Shown: positions 15,066 through 23,876 of the stretch, piece by piece
How the letters are laid out: every line of letters begins with the position of its first letter
Position numbering within the stretch: position 1 is the stretch's first letter
NCBI GenBank assembly: GCA_017631255.1
Contig: JAGBTP010000040.1
Span: 1 to 34,090, forward strand
Reading direction: 5' to 3'
DNA: 34,090 bases
Source of the DNA: Alistipes sp.
GTDB lineage: Bacteria > Bacteroidota > Bacteroidia > Bacteroidales > Rikenellaceae
The notes under the pieces: generated by a model
What the model was told of the DNA's origin: nothing
What the model saw: the letters and a program-made list of their open reading frames with translations, nothing else
Database searches by the model: none
Program-made: the position numbers and the translations under genes

Positions 15066-15207
15066 TTTCTTATAAGTTCTTTTTTTTAGCAAAACAACTA
15101 TTTAACTATAAATCAATGCGTTAACACCTTTTTAACCCCGAGTAATTATTTTGCTAATTGTGCAATTTCGGGAGTAAATAGCCTCTTGCCTCCTATCGAA
15201 AGAAGTT

Positions 15208-15231
15208 GGGGCACGGCACAAGCCACGCCCC
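15208..15231 (-). terminator. Possible terminator after the Na/Pi cotransporter gene
   Basis: GGGGC-AC-GGC pairs with GCC-AC-GCCCC around loop ACAA, leaving two mismatches. The downstream minus-strand sequence AACTTCTTTC is only moderately T-rich. Confidence 0.45.
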
Positions 15232-15254
15232 GTAATATTATATATAGGTATCGG

Positions 15255-16967
15255 CTACTTACCGAGCGCCTGCGAGATGTTGATTATATAGTCGCCCATA
15301 CGCTCCAATTCGGCCAGCGTATCGAGGTAGTAGACGCTCGATGTGTAGTTCGAGCCATCGCTCTCAATCTTGAGAATCTCCTCCTCACGCAACGCATTGC
15401 GCAGGTCATTGAGCTCAATCTCCGCATCGGTAGCCATACGAATGCCTATCTGCTCGATGTTATCGGCCTTGAGGTTGCCAATCATCACAGCGTAGCACTT
15501 ATCGAGCACATCGAGTACCGCTCCGAGCTTCTGCTTCTGCTCCTCGGTGAAGGTTCTATTGTGCGAGTTGCGGCGCATCAGGATGCGAGCGATGACCTCA
15601 CCCGAATCACCGAGGCTCTCGAGCTCACCGATAATCTTATACATACGCTTGGTCTCGGTACGCGTATCCTCCGAGATGCTATCCTCAGGCAGGGCGTTAA
15701 GGAACTGCGCAATCTCGTACTCCATACGGTCGGCAATCTCCTCGTACTTAACCAATCGCTGGCGCACCGCCTCGAACTCCTTGGCATCGCCCGCCTCGAT
15801 AGCTGTGCGGAGGAAGCCCACGGTGCGGCTCGACACCTCAGCAAAGTGTACCACCTCGTTGCGTGCCTGACCCACAGCAAGTTCAGCGGTAGAGAGGTGG
15901 CCAGCGTCGATAAACTTAAGCTTAACACTATCCTCATCCACACTCTTCTTATCCTTAATCACAGCCGACACAATCTTCACGATTACATTTACGAACCAGA
16001 TGAGAATTAAGGTGTTGAAGATATTAAAGAGCGTATGGAGCATCGAAATACCGTAGAGCGTAGCCATACTCTCGTCTGCCGTCATCACCACATCTGCCGA
16101 ATGAACGATATCCATTGGATTAGGCAGACCGAGCCAAGTTATGGTCGTACCCACAAGCATCAGGAATGGGCGGAAGAGTGCGAGGGCCCAACATACGCCG
16201 AAGAGGTTGAAGAGCGTGTGCGCAAGGGCGGCACGGCGTGCGTTTGCATTACCCACAGCAGCGGCTATGTTTGCCGTAATTGTAGTACCGATATTCTCAC
16301 CAAGCACCATCGCAGCACCCATCTCGAACGAAATCCAACCCATATTCACCATAATGAGGGTCAGCGCCATAGTCGCCGATGATGACTGCAACACGAGCGT
16401 GAGGATAGTACCAAAGAGTAGGAAGATGAGCACCGAGCCAAAGCCGTAGCTTGTCCAATTCTGGATGAATGCCAGCACCTCAGGGGTCTCACGAAGGTCG
16501 GGCACCGACTCCTTCATAAGCGAGAGACCGAGGAAGAGGAGCGAGAAGCCCATCACAAGCTCGCTGATATGGCGGCGGTGGTCACTCTTCGAGATGCTAA
16601 GGATGAAGCCAAGCGCCATAAGTGGCACCGCAAAGAGCGAGATATCGGCCTTGAATCCGAGAAGCGAGACGAGCCACGCCGTCACCGTAGTACCGATGTT
16701 GGCACCCATAATCACACCCACGGCCTGAGCGAGGGTGAGCAGGCCGGCGTTCACAAAGCCTACTGTCATAACCGTTGTTGCCGACGAGGACTGAATAACA
16801 GAGGTGATGCCCAAACCTGACATCACGCCCTTGAACGGATTGGATGTCATTGCCGTTAGGAAGCTGCGCATCTTGCTACCCGCAGCCTTCTGCAAGCCGC
16901 CGCTCATAAGGTTCATTCCGTAGAGGAACATACCGAGCGCGCCTAAAAGTGTTAATGCTTGAATCAT
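15255..16967 (-). CDS. Na/Pi cotransporter family protein with PhoU-like domain
   Basis: This 570-residue membrane protein has two inverted Na/Pi-cotransporter repeats. Each carries the signature QSSSAT (59-64 and 194-199), followed by GANIGTT and GENIGTT. About eight to ten hydrophobic segments span residues 1-330. From about 345 to 560 comes a helical, charged PhoU-like domain (FAEVSSRTVGFLRTAIEAGD; YKIIGELESLGDSGEVIARI). The expected role is sodium-coupled phosphate movement, or PhoU-linked control of it, in the inner membrane, as for YjbB/NptA-type proteins. It is a single-gene unit. Confidence 0.92.
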   Translation of the reverse strand: MIQALTLLGALGMFLYGMNLMSGGLQKAAGSKMRSFLTAMTSNPFKGVMSGLGITSVIQSSSATTVMTVGFVNAGLLTLAQAVGVIMGANIGTTVTAWLVSLLGFKADISLFAVPLMALGFILSISKSDHRRHISELVMGFSLLFLGLSLMKESVPDLRETPEVLAFIQNWTSYGFGSVLIFLLFGTILTLVLQSSSATMALTLIMVNMGWISFEMGAAMVLGENIGTTITANIAAAVGNANARRAALAHTLFNLFGVCWALALFRPFLMLVGTTITWLGLPNPMDIVHSADVVMTADESMATLYGISMLHTLFNIFNTLILIWFVNVIVKIVSAVIKDKKSVDEDSVKLKFIDAGHLSTAELAVGQARNEVVHFAEVSSRTVGFLRTAIEAGDAKEFEAVRQRLVKYEEIADRMEYEIAQFLNALPEDSISEDTRTETKRMYKIIGELESLGDSGEVIARILMRRNSHNRTFTEEQKQKLGAVLDVLDKCYAVMIGNLKADNIEQIGIRMATDAEIELNDLRNALREEEILKIESDGSNYTSSVYYLDTLAELERMGDYIINISQALGK

Positions 16968-17025
16968 AATGTTTTATAGTTTATAAATATTTATTTCGCC
17001 TATCTTTATATCTTCGTTTCGCTGA

Positions 17026-17056
17026 CAAAAATATCCTTTTCCAACGACAAAAACAA
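17026..17056 (-). promoter_or_regulatory. Promoter of the Na/Pi cotransporter gene
   Basis: The minus-strand -7 box TATTTTTG (17033-17026) has a weak TTG (17056-17054) 20 bp upstream. The rest of 17057-17395 has no gene; it contains only one small imperfect inverted repeat at 17322-17341. Confidence 0.55.
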
Positions 17057-17395
17057 CAGTGTAAACGAATTGTAACACGATTTTAACGGCTTTGTATGAT
17101 ATGTTTCAAAGGCGCTACCACACCACGGCTCAAGCATAAAACAATAGCTGCCAACAGAGAGTTGTTGACAGTCTATTTTCTTTTAATAAAGTTGTATAAC
17201 AAGAGCTAATTTTAGGCACACGAAGCACGAACGAGCGGTGTTTACTTGTTTCGTATGGCAAACTCGCTAACCTCATAAAAATTGGAAATATCTCAAACAG
17301 TCGGCTCTCTACCCATCCAAGTCCCCCTTTGAAAAGAGGGATTGTAGATATTCCACCCTTTGTTGTTAGAAGAGGTTAGATGTGGCGTAGATTAA

Positions 17396-17446
17396 GAAAA
17401 AGAGCAGATGGGCTGTACTAAAAGCGTACTGCCCATTCGCTCTTTT
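17396..17446 (-). terminator. Terminator after upp
   Basis: A long imperfect stem pairs AAGAGC/GCTCTT, ATGGGC/GCCCAT and GTAC/GTAC. On the minus strand it is followed by TTTTTCTTAAT. It ends the upp transcript. Confidence 0.8.
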
Positions 17447-17500
17447 GATTGAGAGGTCGCCGATGACCCCTTATCACAATAAAGTTGACGACTTTAGGAA

Positions 17501-18124
17501 TTATCTCGTACCAAAAATTCTATCGCCCGCATCACCAAGACCTGGGAGGATGTAGTTCTTCTCGTTGAGACCCTCATCGAGTGCCGCAAGGTAGATATCC
17601 ACATCGGGGTGCTTCTCCTCAACAGCCTTGACACCCTGAGGCGATGCCACGAGGCACATAAGACGAATCTGAGTGTAGCCATCGTCCTTGAGGCGTGAGA
17701 TAGCATCGCAGGCACTACCTCCCGTTGCGAGCATAGGGTCGGTGACAATCACCAAGCGATCCTTGTTTGCAGGCATCTTATAGTAATAGAATACCGGCAA
17801 GCAGGTCTCCTCGTCGCGATACATACCGATATGGCCGATACGCGCCGAAGGGATGAGCGTTGTAAGGCCGTCGACCATACCGAGACCTGCGCGAAGGATA
17901 GGTGCGATAACCACCTTCTTACCCGCAATCTTAGGTGCGTTCATCTTCATCAGCGGGGTCTCAATCTCCTCGTAGGTGAGTGGGAAGTCACGAGTAATCT
18001 CGTAGCCCATAAACATAGCGATCTCCTTAAGCAAATCGCGGAATTTTATTGTAGAGGTCTCCTTGTTGCGCATAAGGCTCAGCTTGTGCTGCACAAGTGG
18101 ATGGTCAATAATATGCAATGCCAT
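17501..18124 (-). CDS. upp: Uracil phosphoribosyltransferase
   Basis: This enzyme converts uracil and PRPP to UMP in pyrimidine salvage. The 207-residue length is standard. It opens [20 protein letters not shown] and has [16 protein letters not shown] and the PRPP loop [14 protein letters not shown]. Near the C-terminus, [17 protein letters not shown] matches the uracil-binding end of the family. It is divergent from a uracil permease gene, which supports the assignment. A -7 box (TATATTTG, 18158-18151) lies 26 bp upstream. Confidence 0.97.
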   Translation of the reverse strand: MALHIIDHPLVQHKLSLMRNKETSTIKFRDLLKEIAMFMGYEITRDFPLTYEEIETPLMKMNAPKIAGKKVVIAPILRAGLGMVDGLTTLIPSARIGHIGMYRDEETCLPVFYYYKMPANKDRLVIVTDPMLATGGSACDAISRLKDDGYTQIRLMCLVASPQGVKAVEEKHPDVDIYLAALDEGLNEKNYILPGLGDAGDRIFGTR

Positions 18125-18150
18125 AACGAAGGGGTTTAATATTCTTACCG

Positions 18151-18158
18151 CAAATATA
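18151..18158 (-). promoter_or_regulatory. -7 box of upp
   Basis: The minus-strand TATATTTG fits TAnnTTTG. No convincing -33 element is present. It lies in the 114-bp divergent region shared with the permease gene. Confidence 0.55.
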
Positions 18159-18204
18159 GTGATTATTTTTTGAAAAAGCTCACCACTTTCTGCAAAAAAA
18201 TAGT

Positions 18205-18212
18205 TAATTTTG
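18205..18212 (+). promoter_or_regulatory. -7 box of the uracil permease gene
   Basis: TAATTTTG fits TAnnTTTG, 26 bp before ATG 18239. This position argues against the upstream in-frame start at 18170. Confidence 0.55.
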
Positions 18213-18238
18213 CAACTATACTAACTACTTGCATTCAT

Positions 18239-19432
18239 ATGAAAAACAGCAACAATCTCGGTCTTGTCCAGAAGACAATCGTGGGAGCGCAGTTCCTCTT
18301 TGTCGCCTTTGGAGCAACGGTATTGGTCCCACTATTGGTGGGCTTGGATCCATCGGTAGCACTTCTCACAGCTGGTATCGGAACACTCATCTTCCACGCA
18401 GTAACCAAGGGCAAGGTGCCCGTATTCCTCGGTAGTAGCTTTGCATTTATCGCGCCTATCATCAAGGCAACCGAACTGTTTGGCCTCCCTGGCACATTGT
18501 CGGGTCTTGTGGCCGTAGGTAGCGTATATGCGCTTATGAGCCTTTTGGTGCGCCTGCGTGGTGTGACATTCATCACACGCCTCTTTCCTCCTATTGTCGT
18601 AGGTCCTGTGATTATGCTCATCGGTCTCTCGCTGGCGGGTACGGGCGTAAATATGGCACAGAGTAATTGGACGCTGGCCATCATCTCACTCGCAACTACG
18701 ATCGTCGTATCACTCTACGCCAAGGGCTTGCTCCGCCTAATACCTATCTTTGCGGGTATCGTCGTGGGTTATATCGCAGCCATCTTCTACGGCATCATCG
18801 ACTTCCAGCCCGTTATGGACGCATCGTGGTTCGCACTGCCAGCCTTCGTGCGCCCTGAGCTACGCTGGGAGGCCATCATCTTTATGATTCCCGTAGCTAT
18901 TGCCCCTGTTATTGAGCACATTGGCGACATCTACGCCATCAATGAGGTTACGGGTAAGGACTATGTTTCGGACCCAGGTCTGCATCGCACAATGCTTGGC
19001 GACGGCCTTGCTTGCGTGGCAGCATCGTTCATCGGTGGCCCTCCTGTGACCACATATTCTGAGGTTACGGGCGCTATCTCGCTCACTAAGATTGCCGACC
19101 CTGCGGTTATCCGCATCGCAGCTATCTTTGGTATCCTCTTCTCGGTGTTGGGCAAGGTGAGCGCACTGCTCAAGACCATCCCTGAGGCTGTGCTTGGTGG
19201 TATTATGTTGCTCCTCTTCGGCACTATCGCAGCGGTGGGTATCAACAGCCTTGTGAAGAATAAGATTGACCTTGGCAACACACGCAACCTTGTCATCGTG
19301 TCGCTTATCCTCATCCTCGGTATCGGCGGTGCTGAGTTCAGCATCGGCACCTTCACCATTGGTGGCATCGGTCTAGCTGCATTGGTGGGTGTTGTCCTCA
19401 ACCTGATTCTCCCTCAGGGCAAGCAGCAGTAA
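18239..19432 (+). CDS. uraA: Uracil/xanthine permease (NCS2 family)
   Basis: This is a 397-residue inner-membrane nucleobase transporter. The first segment, NNLGLVQKTIVGAQFLFVAF, and the following GATVLVPLLVGLDPSVALLTAGIGTLIFH match UraA-type permeases. Later come VFLGSSFAFIAPI, IPVAIAPVIEHIGDIYAINE (the substrate-binding region with Glu) and GGPPVTTYSEVTGAISLTK, all NCS2 hallmarks. ATG 18239 is chosen over 18170, because the extra 23 residues overlap the promoter region. Pairing with upp makes uracil the likeliest substrate. Confidence 0.93.
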   Translation: MKNSNNLGLVQKTIVGAQFLFVAFGATVLVPLLVGLDPSVALLTAGIGTLIFHAVTKGKVPVFLGSSFAFIAPIIKATELFGLPGTLSGLVAVGSVYALMSLLVRLRGVTFITRLFPPIVVGPVIMLIGLSLAGTGVNMAQSNWTLAIISLATTIVVSLYAKGLLRLIPIFAGIVVGYIAAIFYGIIDFQPVMDASWFALPAFVRPELRWEAIIFMIPVAIAPVIEHIGDIYAINEVTGKDYVSDPGLHRTMLGDGLACVAASFIGGPPVTTYSEVTGAISLTKIADPAVIRIAAIFGILFSVLGKVSALLKTIPEAVLGGIMLLLFGTIAAVGINSLVKNKIDLGNTRNLVIVSLILILGIGGAEFSIGTFTIGGIGLAALVGVVLNLILPQGKQQ

Positions 19433-19446
19433 GAGCTCATAGACAT

Positions 19447-19488
19447 AAAAAAAGGTGTGTCTTCCGTGGAGGACACACCTTTTTTTTT
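19447..19488. terminator. Bidirectional terminator between uraA and the BI-1 gene
   Basis: AAGGTGTGTCTTCC pairs with GGAGGACACACCTT (one wobble), flanked by a run of As on one side and Ts on the other. It can serve both convergent genes. Confidence 0.92.
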
Positions 19489-19505
19489 ATTAACACGCAA
19501 CTCTA

Positions 19506-20201
19506 CTACTTGCGATCACCAAAGATACGGAGCAAGTAGAGGAAGAGGTTAACGAAGTCGAGGTAGAGGTGTAGCGCACCATAAAGGGCAAGCTTATAAC
19601 CCATCTCGTCCACCGAACCGTGCTCGATGACCATCTGCTTAATCTTCTGAGTATCATACGCTGTGAGGCCCACGAAGATAAGAACACCGGCGTAGCTAAC
19701 AATCCAATAGAGCATCTCCGACTGGAGGAAGATGTTAACCACCGTAGCGATGATCATACCGATAAGGCCCATAATGAAGATGCTACGCAGACGCGAGAGG
19801 TCGATGCGTGTGAAGTAGCCCACAAGGCTCATCGCAAGGAAGGTACCCGCAGTGATGAAGAATACCGATGCGATAGAGGTCATCGTGTAGAGCATAAATA
19901 TCGACGACATCGTAACACCCATAAGTGCCGAGTAGACGATAAAGAGCAGCGTCGCCGTAGTCATCGACATTGCGTAGAGGCGTGCCGAAATCCAGATTAC
20001 GAGACCAATCTGTGCGATGAACAAAATCCAAATCAACGATGAACTCTCCGCCAATGTCTGCCAGAAGAGTGGCGACTCAGAGAGGAAGTAGGCCACAAGG
20101 CCCGTTACTGTTAGCGCTGCCGCCATCTGCATATAGACGCTCTTGAGGAGTGTCGATGCTGCCGACTGTGAGGCAGTCTGTGAAGAAACATAGTTTGCCA
20201 T
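19506..20201 (-). CDS. Bax inhibitor-1/YccA family membrane protein
   Basis: This 231-residue protein has about seven transmembrane helices starting near residue 22. Typical features are TVTGLVAYFLSESP, GVTMSSIFMLYTMTSIASVF, GLTAYDTQKIKQM and a C-terminal LYLDFVNLFLYLLRIFGDRK with the acidic and aromatic residues seen in the family. BI-1/YccA proteins are inner-membrane proteins with pH-linked calcium leak or protease-modulating roles in characterised members. The exact role here is unknown. A TATATTTG -7 box at 20327-20320 suggests a leader of about 110 bases. Confidence 0.92.
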   Translation of the reverse strand: MANYVSSQTASQSAASTLLKSVYMQMAAALTVTGLVAYFLSESPLFWQTLAESSSLIWILFIAQIGLVIWISARLYAMSMTTATLLFIVYSALMGVTMSSIFMLYTMTSIASVFFITAGTFLAMSLVGYFTRIDLSRLRSIFIMGLIGMIIATVVNIFLQSEMLYWIVSYAGVLIFVGLTAYDTQKIKQMVIEHGSVDEMGYKLALYGALHLYLDFVNLFLYLLRIFGDRK

Positions 20202-20319
20202 AATATCCTAATTTATTGTTTTTGTTTGTCTTATCCTGTGCGGCATCTCGCTCGCTAAGCTGATGTCGAGCACCATTTGTCACACCAGCATCCTACCAAT
20301 ATAGAGCCATACCACGACG

Positions 20320-20327
20320 CAAATATA
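20320..20327 (-). promoter_or_regulatory. -7 box upstream of the BI-1 gene
   Basis: The minus-strand TATATTTG fits the consensus, with no good -33 element. The rest of 20202-20445 holds no gene or clear hairpin. Confidence 0.45.
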
Positions 20328-20445
20328 ACACAAATCTGCAATAAAATGTGATTTTTAGCCCTATTTACCAACTTATTAAACAAAAATCCAACCACCCGAC
20401 ACCGAGCAGTTGGAATCTATTCTCGCTTCGCCCAAGTCCCGACGC

Positions 20446-20814
20446 CTACTTTCTAAATATGAAGTAGACGGCAAGCACAAGGCAGGCAAAGCCCGCAAGG
20501 TGGTTCCAGCGCAGTGGGTCGCCCTTGACAAAGAGCACAGCAAAGAGCGTGAACACCACAAGAGAGATAACCTCCTGAATAACCTTAAGCTGCCAGAGCG
20601 TAAAGGGGCCTCCGAGCTCGGCACTACCAATGCGGTTAGCAGGCACCTGAAAGCAGTACTCAAAGAGGGCGATGCCCCAGCTAATGAGCACGATAGCTAC
20701 GACGCCGTAGCGCTGCAACTGCGACTTGAAGGCGATGTGGCCATACCAGGCCAAAGTCATAAAGACATTCGAGCAGATGAGCAGTGCTATGGTTGATATA
20801 CCTTTGATAAGCAT
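20446..20814 (-). CDS. DUF486 (DMT-superfamily) membrane protein
   Basis: From ATG 20814 this is 122 residues with four hydrophobic helices. The family pattern is IALLICSNVFMTLAWYGHIAF, VLISWGIALFEYCFQVPANRIG, FTLWQLKVIQEVISLVVFTLFAV and a final LAGFACLVLAVYFIFRK. DUF486 proteins resemble a half-size drug/metabolite transporter; no substrate is known. The longer start at 20859 lies inside the -7 box (20864-20857, TAACTTTG) and is rejected. Confidence 0.88.
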   Translation of the reverse strand: MLIKGISTIALLICSNVFMTLAWYGHIAFKSQLQRYGVVAIVLISWGIALFEYCFQVPANRIGSAELGGPFTLWQLKVIQEVISLVVFTLFAVLFVKGDPLRWNHLAGFACLVLAVYFIFRK

Positions 20815-20856
20815 ATTATTAGGGTAATGTTTATTAAAATATTGCAATTCGGGGCG

Positions 20857-20864
20857 CAAAGTTA
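20857..20864 (-). promoter_or_regulatory. -7 box of the DUF486 gene
   Basis: The minus-strand TAACTTTG fits TAnnTTTG and lies 42 bp before ATG 20814. Confidence 0.55.
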
Positions 20865-20905
20865 ATTAAAAAAGGTAAAGAGTGTTATGCGAGGCGTTAT
20901 AAAAT

Positions 20906-20936
20906 TTTGCTATCTCGCAACTTTATTGTACTTTTG
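20906..20936 (+). promoter_or_regulatory. Promoter of the DPP III gene
   Basis: TTTG at 20906-20909 and TACTTTTG at 20929-20936 are 19 bp apart, a full consensus match. Transcript start is expected near 20942, 30 bases before the ATG. Confidence 0.8.
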
Positions 20937-20972
20937 CCACTCAAATGCAAACAACCATAATAAATTTATAAG

Positions 20973-22994
20973 ATGAACAAACTTTTTGGATTTACATTTA
21001 TGAGTGTATTGGCACTTACTGCTTGCACAGCAACCACCGAGGTGGAGCAGGCAGAGCAGCCTTGGGTTGTTGATCGCTTCGACGACATCAAGGTTATTCG
21101 TTACGAGGTTCCAGGTTTCAACGAGCTTCCTCTCGAGGAGAAGATCTACATCTACTACCTCGCTGAGGCAGCAAAGTGCGGCCGTGATATCCTCTTCGAC
21201 CAGAACTTTAAGTACAACCTCGCTGTGCGTCGCACCCTCGAGCAGATCTATGTAGCTTCTGAGGTACGCGAGGGCGAGGAGTTTGCCGCTTTCGAGAAGT
21301 ACCTCAAGAAGGTATGGTTCGCTAACGGTATCCACCACCACTACTCTAACGATAAGTTCGCTCCTGAGTTCTCTGAGGCTTGGTTCCGTGAGCAGCTCGC
21401 AGCCTTCATCAACGACGAGAACCGTCAGATCGAGGACGACTTCCTCTGCCAGATTATCTTCAACAAGGATCTCTTCGCATCGCGTCTCAACCAGACCGCT
21501 GGCGTGGATGTAATCACCGAGTCTTGCGGCAACTACTACGAGGGCGTTAACCAGGCTGAGGTAGAGGCGTTCTACGCTAAGATGATTGCTGCTGACGAGG
21601 GTAACCCAGAGCCTATCTCTTACGGTCTCAACTCAAAGCTTATGCGCAACGAGAAGGGCGAGATCTTCGAGAATGTATGGAAGGTTGGCGGTATGTACTC
21701 ATCGGCTATCGAGCGCATCGTTTACTGGCTCGAGAAGGCTGCTGAGGTAGGTACCCCTGTTCAGCGTGAGACACTCGAGGCACTCATTAAGTACTACAAG
21801 AGCGGTGACCTCAAGGACTTCGATACATACAATGTTCTTTGGGTTAAGGATACTGAGTCGAATGTCGATGTTGTAAATGGCTTCATCGAGGACTACGGCG
21901 ATCCACTCGGTCGCAAGGCATCGTGGGAGTCAGTGGTAAACTTCCGTGACGAGGAGGCTTGCCACCGTACCGAGATTATGGCTGAGAACGCACAGTGGTT
22001 CGAGGACAACGCTCCTATCAACCCTGCATACCGCAAGGCTGAGGTTAAGGGCGTATCTGCTAAGGTTATCACCGTGGCAATGCTCGGTGGCGACTGCTAC
22101 CCTGCTACCGCTATCGGTATCAACCTCCCTAACGCTGACTGGATTCGTAAGGAGCACGGCTCAAAGTCTGTAACCATCGACAACATCACCTACGCATACG
22201 ATAAGGCTGCTCAGGGCAATGGCTTTATGGAGGAGTTCGTACTTCGTGAGGAGGATCGTGAGCGTATGAAGAAGTATGGCAAGTACAGCGACGACCTCCA
22301 CACCGACCTTCACGAGTGCTTGGGTCACGGTTCTGGTCAGCTTGCTCCTGGCACTAAGGGCAACGAGTTGCGTACCTACTCATCTACATTGGAGGAGGCT
22401 CGTGCTGACCTCTTCGCACTCTACTACTTGGGCGATCCTAAGCTTATCGAGATCGGTCTTATCGAGACTCTCGATGTAGCGTGGGCACAGTACAGCAAGT
22501 ACATTATGAACGGTATGCAGACTCAGCTCTCTCGTATCGAGCCAGGCAAGAATGTCGAGGAGTCACATATGCGTAACCGTAAGCTCATCGCTGAGTGGTG
22601 CTACAAGAAGGGTATGGAGGAGAATGTTATCGAGATCGTTAAGCAGGATGGTAAGAGCTATGTTGTAGTTAACAACTTCGAGCGTCTCCGTGAGCTCTTC
22701 GGCGAGCTTCTCTGCGAGGTTCAGCGCATCAAGTCTGAGGGCGACTACGAGGCTTGCAAGGCCCTTGTTGAGGACTATGCAGTTAAGGTAGATCCTGAGT
22801 TCCACGCTGAGGTTATCGCCCGTAACAAGGCGCTCAACATCGAGCCTTACGGTGGTTTCGTTAACCCAGAGTACGAGCTCGTTCAGGATGCTGAGGGTAA
22901 CATCGTTGATGTTAAGATTCTCTACCCAGCGAACTACATCGAGCAGCACCTTGACTACTCAACCAACTACTCGTTCCTCCCAACTCTCAACTAA
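20973..22994 (+). CDS. Dipeptidyl-peptidase III (family M49) lipoprotein
   Basis: This 673-residue zinc peptidase removes dipeptides from peptide N-termini. The M49 motif HECLGH is at 447-452 (not the HExxH of most metallopeptidases), followed by GSGQLAPG. The downstream zinc-ligand motif EEARAD is at 474-479. The N-terminus is a lipoprotein signal (MNKLFGFTFMSVLALTAC) with lipobox LTAC, so the enzyme is probably tethered to the envelope, unlike the cytosolic eukaryotic enzyme. It has its own promoter and terminator. Codon use is more optimised than its neighbours (many GAG, AAG, CTC), hinting at strong expression. Confidence 0.95.
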   Translation: MNKLFGFTFMSVLALTACTATTEVEQAEQPWVVDRFDDIKVIRYEVPGFNELPLEEKIYIYYLAEAAKCGRDILFDQNFKYNLAVRRTLEQIYVASEVREGEEFAAFEKYLKKVWFANGIHHHYSNDKFAPEFSEAWFREQLAAFINDENRQIEDDFLCQIIFNKDLFASRLNQTAGVDVITESCGNYYEGVNQAEVEAFYAKMIAADEGNPEPISYGLNSKLMRNEKGEIFENVWKVGGMYSSAIERIVYWLEKAAEVGTPVQRETLEALIKYYKSGDLKDFDTYNVLWVKDTESNVDVVNGFIEDYGDPLGRKASWESVVNFRDEEACHRTEIMAENAQWFEDNAPINPAYRKAEVKGVSAKVITVAMLGGDCYPATAIGINLPNADWIRKEHGSKSVTIDNITYAYDKAAQGNGFMEEFVLREEDRERMKKYGKYSDDLHTDLHECLGHGSGQLAPGTKGNELRTYSSTLEEARADLFALYYLGDPKLIEIGLIETLDVAWAQYSKYIMNGMQTQLSRIEPGKNVEESHMRNRKLIAEWCYKKGMEENVIEIVKQDGKSYVVVNNFERLRELFGELLCEVQRIKSEGDYEACKALVEDYAVKVDPEFHAEVIARNKALNIEPYGGFVNPEYELVQDAEGNIVDVKILYPANYIEQHLDYSTNYSFLPTLN

Positions 22995-23024
22995 TAGTTG
23001 CCTCGGGAGGCAGCGAAATAGAGC

Positions 23025-23055
23025 AGGGGTTGTCCACGAAGGACAACCCCTTATT
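23025..23055 (+). terminator. Terminator after the DPP III gene
   Basis: AGGGGTTGTCC pairs with GGACAACCCCT around loop ACGAA, followed by TATTTTAT. Confidence 0.85.
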
Positions 23056-23132
23056 TTATACCCTGCACAAAGCAGTGCCTATGTTAGTCTGCCCGCTCTA
23101 ATTCGTAAGGCAGCCCTTTAGGCCAATCTGGC

Positions 23133-23765
23133 CTACCTCTCCAACATCACACTTAGGTAGACATCTCCGAAGCTATCAAGTAGGGTCTTGACGGTGACGA
23201 AGGTCTGGTCTGTTGCCAGCTCAGGATATGCCTTAACAAGGCCATTTGCAACATCACGCGCATCGAGCATCACGACAAGGCGCTCGCCGATAAACTTAAC
23301 ATAGCCGTTGGCCTTATAGCTCTTACCCTGATCGGTAGCTGTCGCCACCACGGCGGCGTTGGTCTCGTCGTAGGTGAAGTTAGCCTCCATAATCGAGTCA
23401 CGCGTAGCAACAACGGCAAGGCCATTGCGGCGCAGCGTGAGCGAGCAACAACCCTCGACAATGCCCATCTTCTGCAACTCGGCAATGCCCACAGCCTCGA
23501 ACTGGTCGAGTGCAACGCCCGCAAGAGGGCTACTTCCCAGGTACTCCACCTTGGCACTCTTATACTGCCAGGTGCCCATAATCTTACTCTTAGCAGGTGC
23601 ATTCTCCTTAAGTGTATCGTAGGGCGATATCTGCTGCTCCGCAGGCTGCGAGGTTGCACCAAGCAGGCCTCCCAGCGCCTTGCCGAGGTCGAACTGCGCC
23701 GAGGCCTCAAATGGGAGCATCATAGCGGCACAAAATAGTGCTGCGACAAAAAGTATCTTTTTCAT
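23133..23765 (-). CDS. DUF4923 family secreted protein
   Basis: From ATG 23765 this is 210 residues. The N-terminus MKKILFVAALFCAAMMLPFE ends in ASA-Q, a standard signal peptide cut near residue 23. The mature protein has a glycine-rich start (FDLGKALGGLLGA), the segment KSKIMGTWQYKSAKVEY and an amphipathic beta-rich C-terminal half. These features resemble DUF4923, a lipocalin-like family of Bacteroidetes without known function. The longer start at 23798 (MLIVFCIKRLI) has no support. It is a separate unit between two terminator-like hairpins. Confidence 0.75.
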   Translation of the reverse strand: MKKILFVAALFCAAMMLPFEASAQFDLGKALGGLLGATSQPAEQQISPYDTLKENAPAKSKIMGTWQYKSAKVEYLGSSPLAGVALDQFEAVGIAELQKMGIVEGCCSLTLRRNGLAVVATRDSIMEANFTYDETNAAVVATATDQGKSYKANGYVKFIGERLVVMLDARDVANGLVKAYPELATDQTFVTVKTLLDSFGDVYLSVMLER

Positions 23766-23813
23766 AATCAGTCTCTTAATACAAAAAACTATCAGCATTT
23801 AGCCAAATACCAA

Positions 23814-23847
23814 AATTGGTGCTCGCGACACGCACGAAGCACCAATT
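23814..23847 (-). terminator. Hairpin after nadE
   Basis: A perfect 10-bp inverted repeat AATTGGTGCT/AGCACCAATT with a 14-base loop, followed on the minus strand by a short TTTT. It probably ends the OPT-pepT-nadE transcript. Confidence 0.55.
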
Positions 23848-23876
23848 CTAGTTTAATAACGGGGTAACGGGGCGTG

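Noticed and set aside
15186..16010. Plus-strand open frame of 274 codons opposite the Na/Pi cotransporter gene
   Set aside because: It is antisense to the PhoU-like domain, with no recognisable domain or promoter. It is explained by GAG/CTC codon bias on the other strand.
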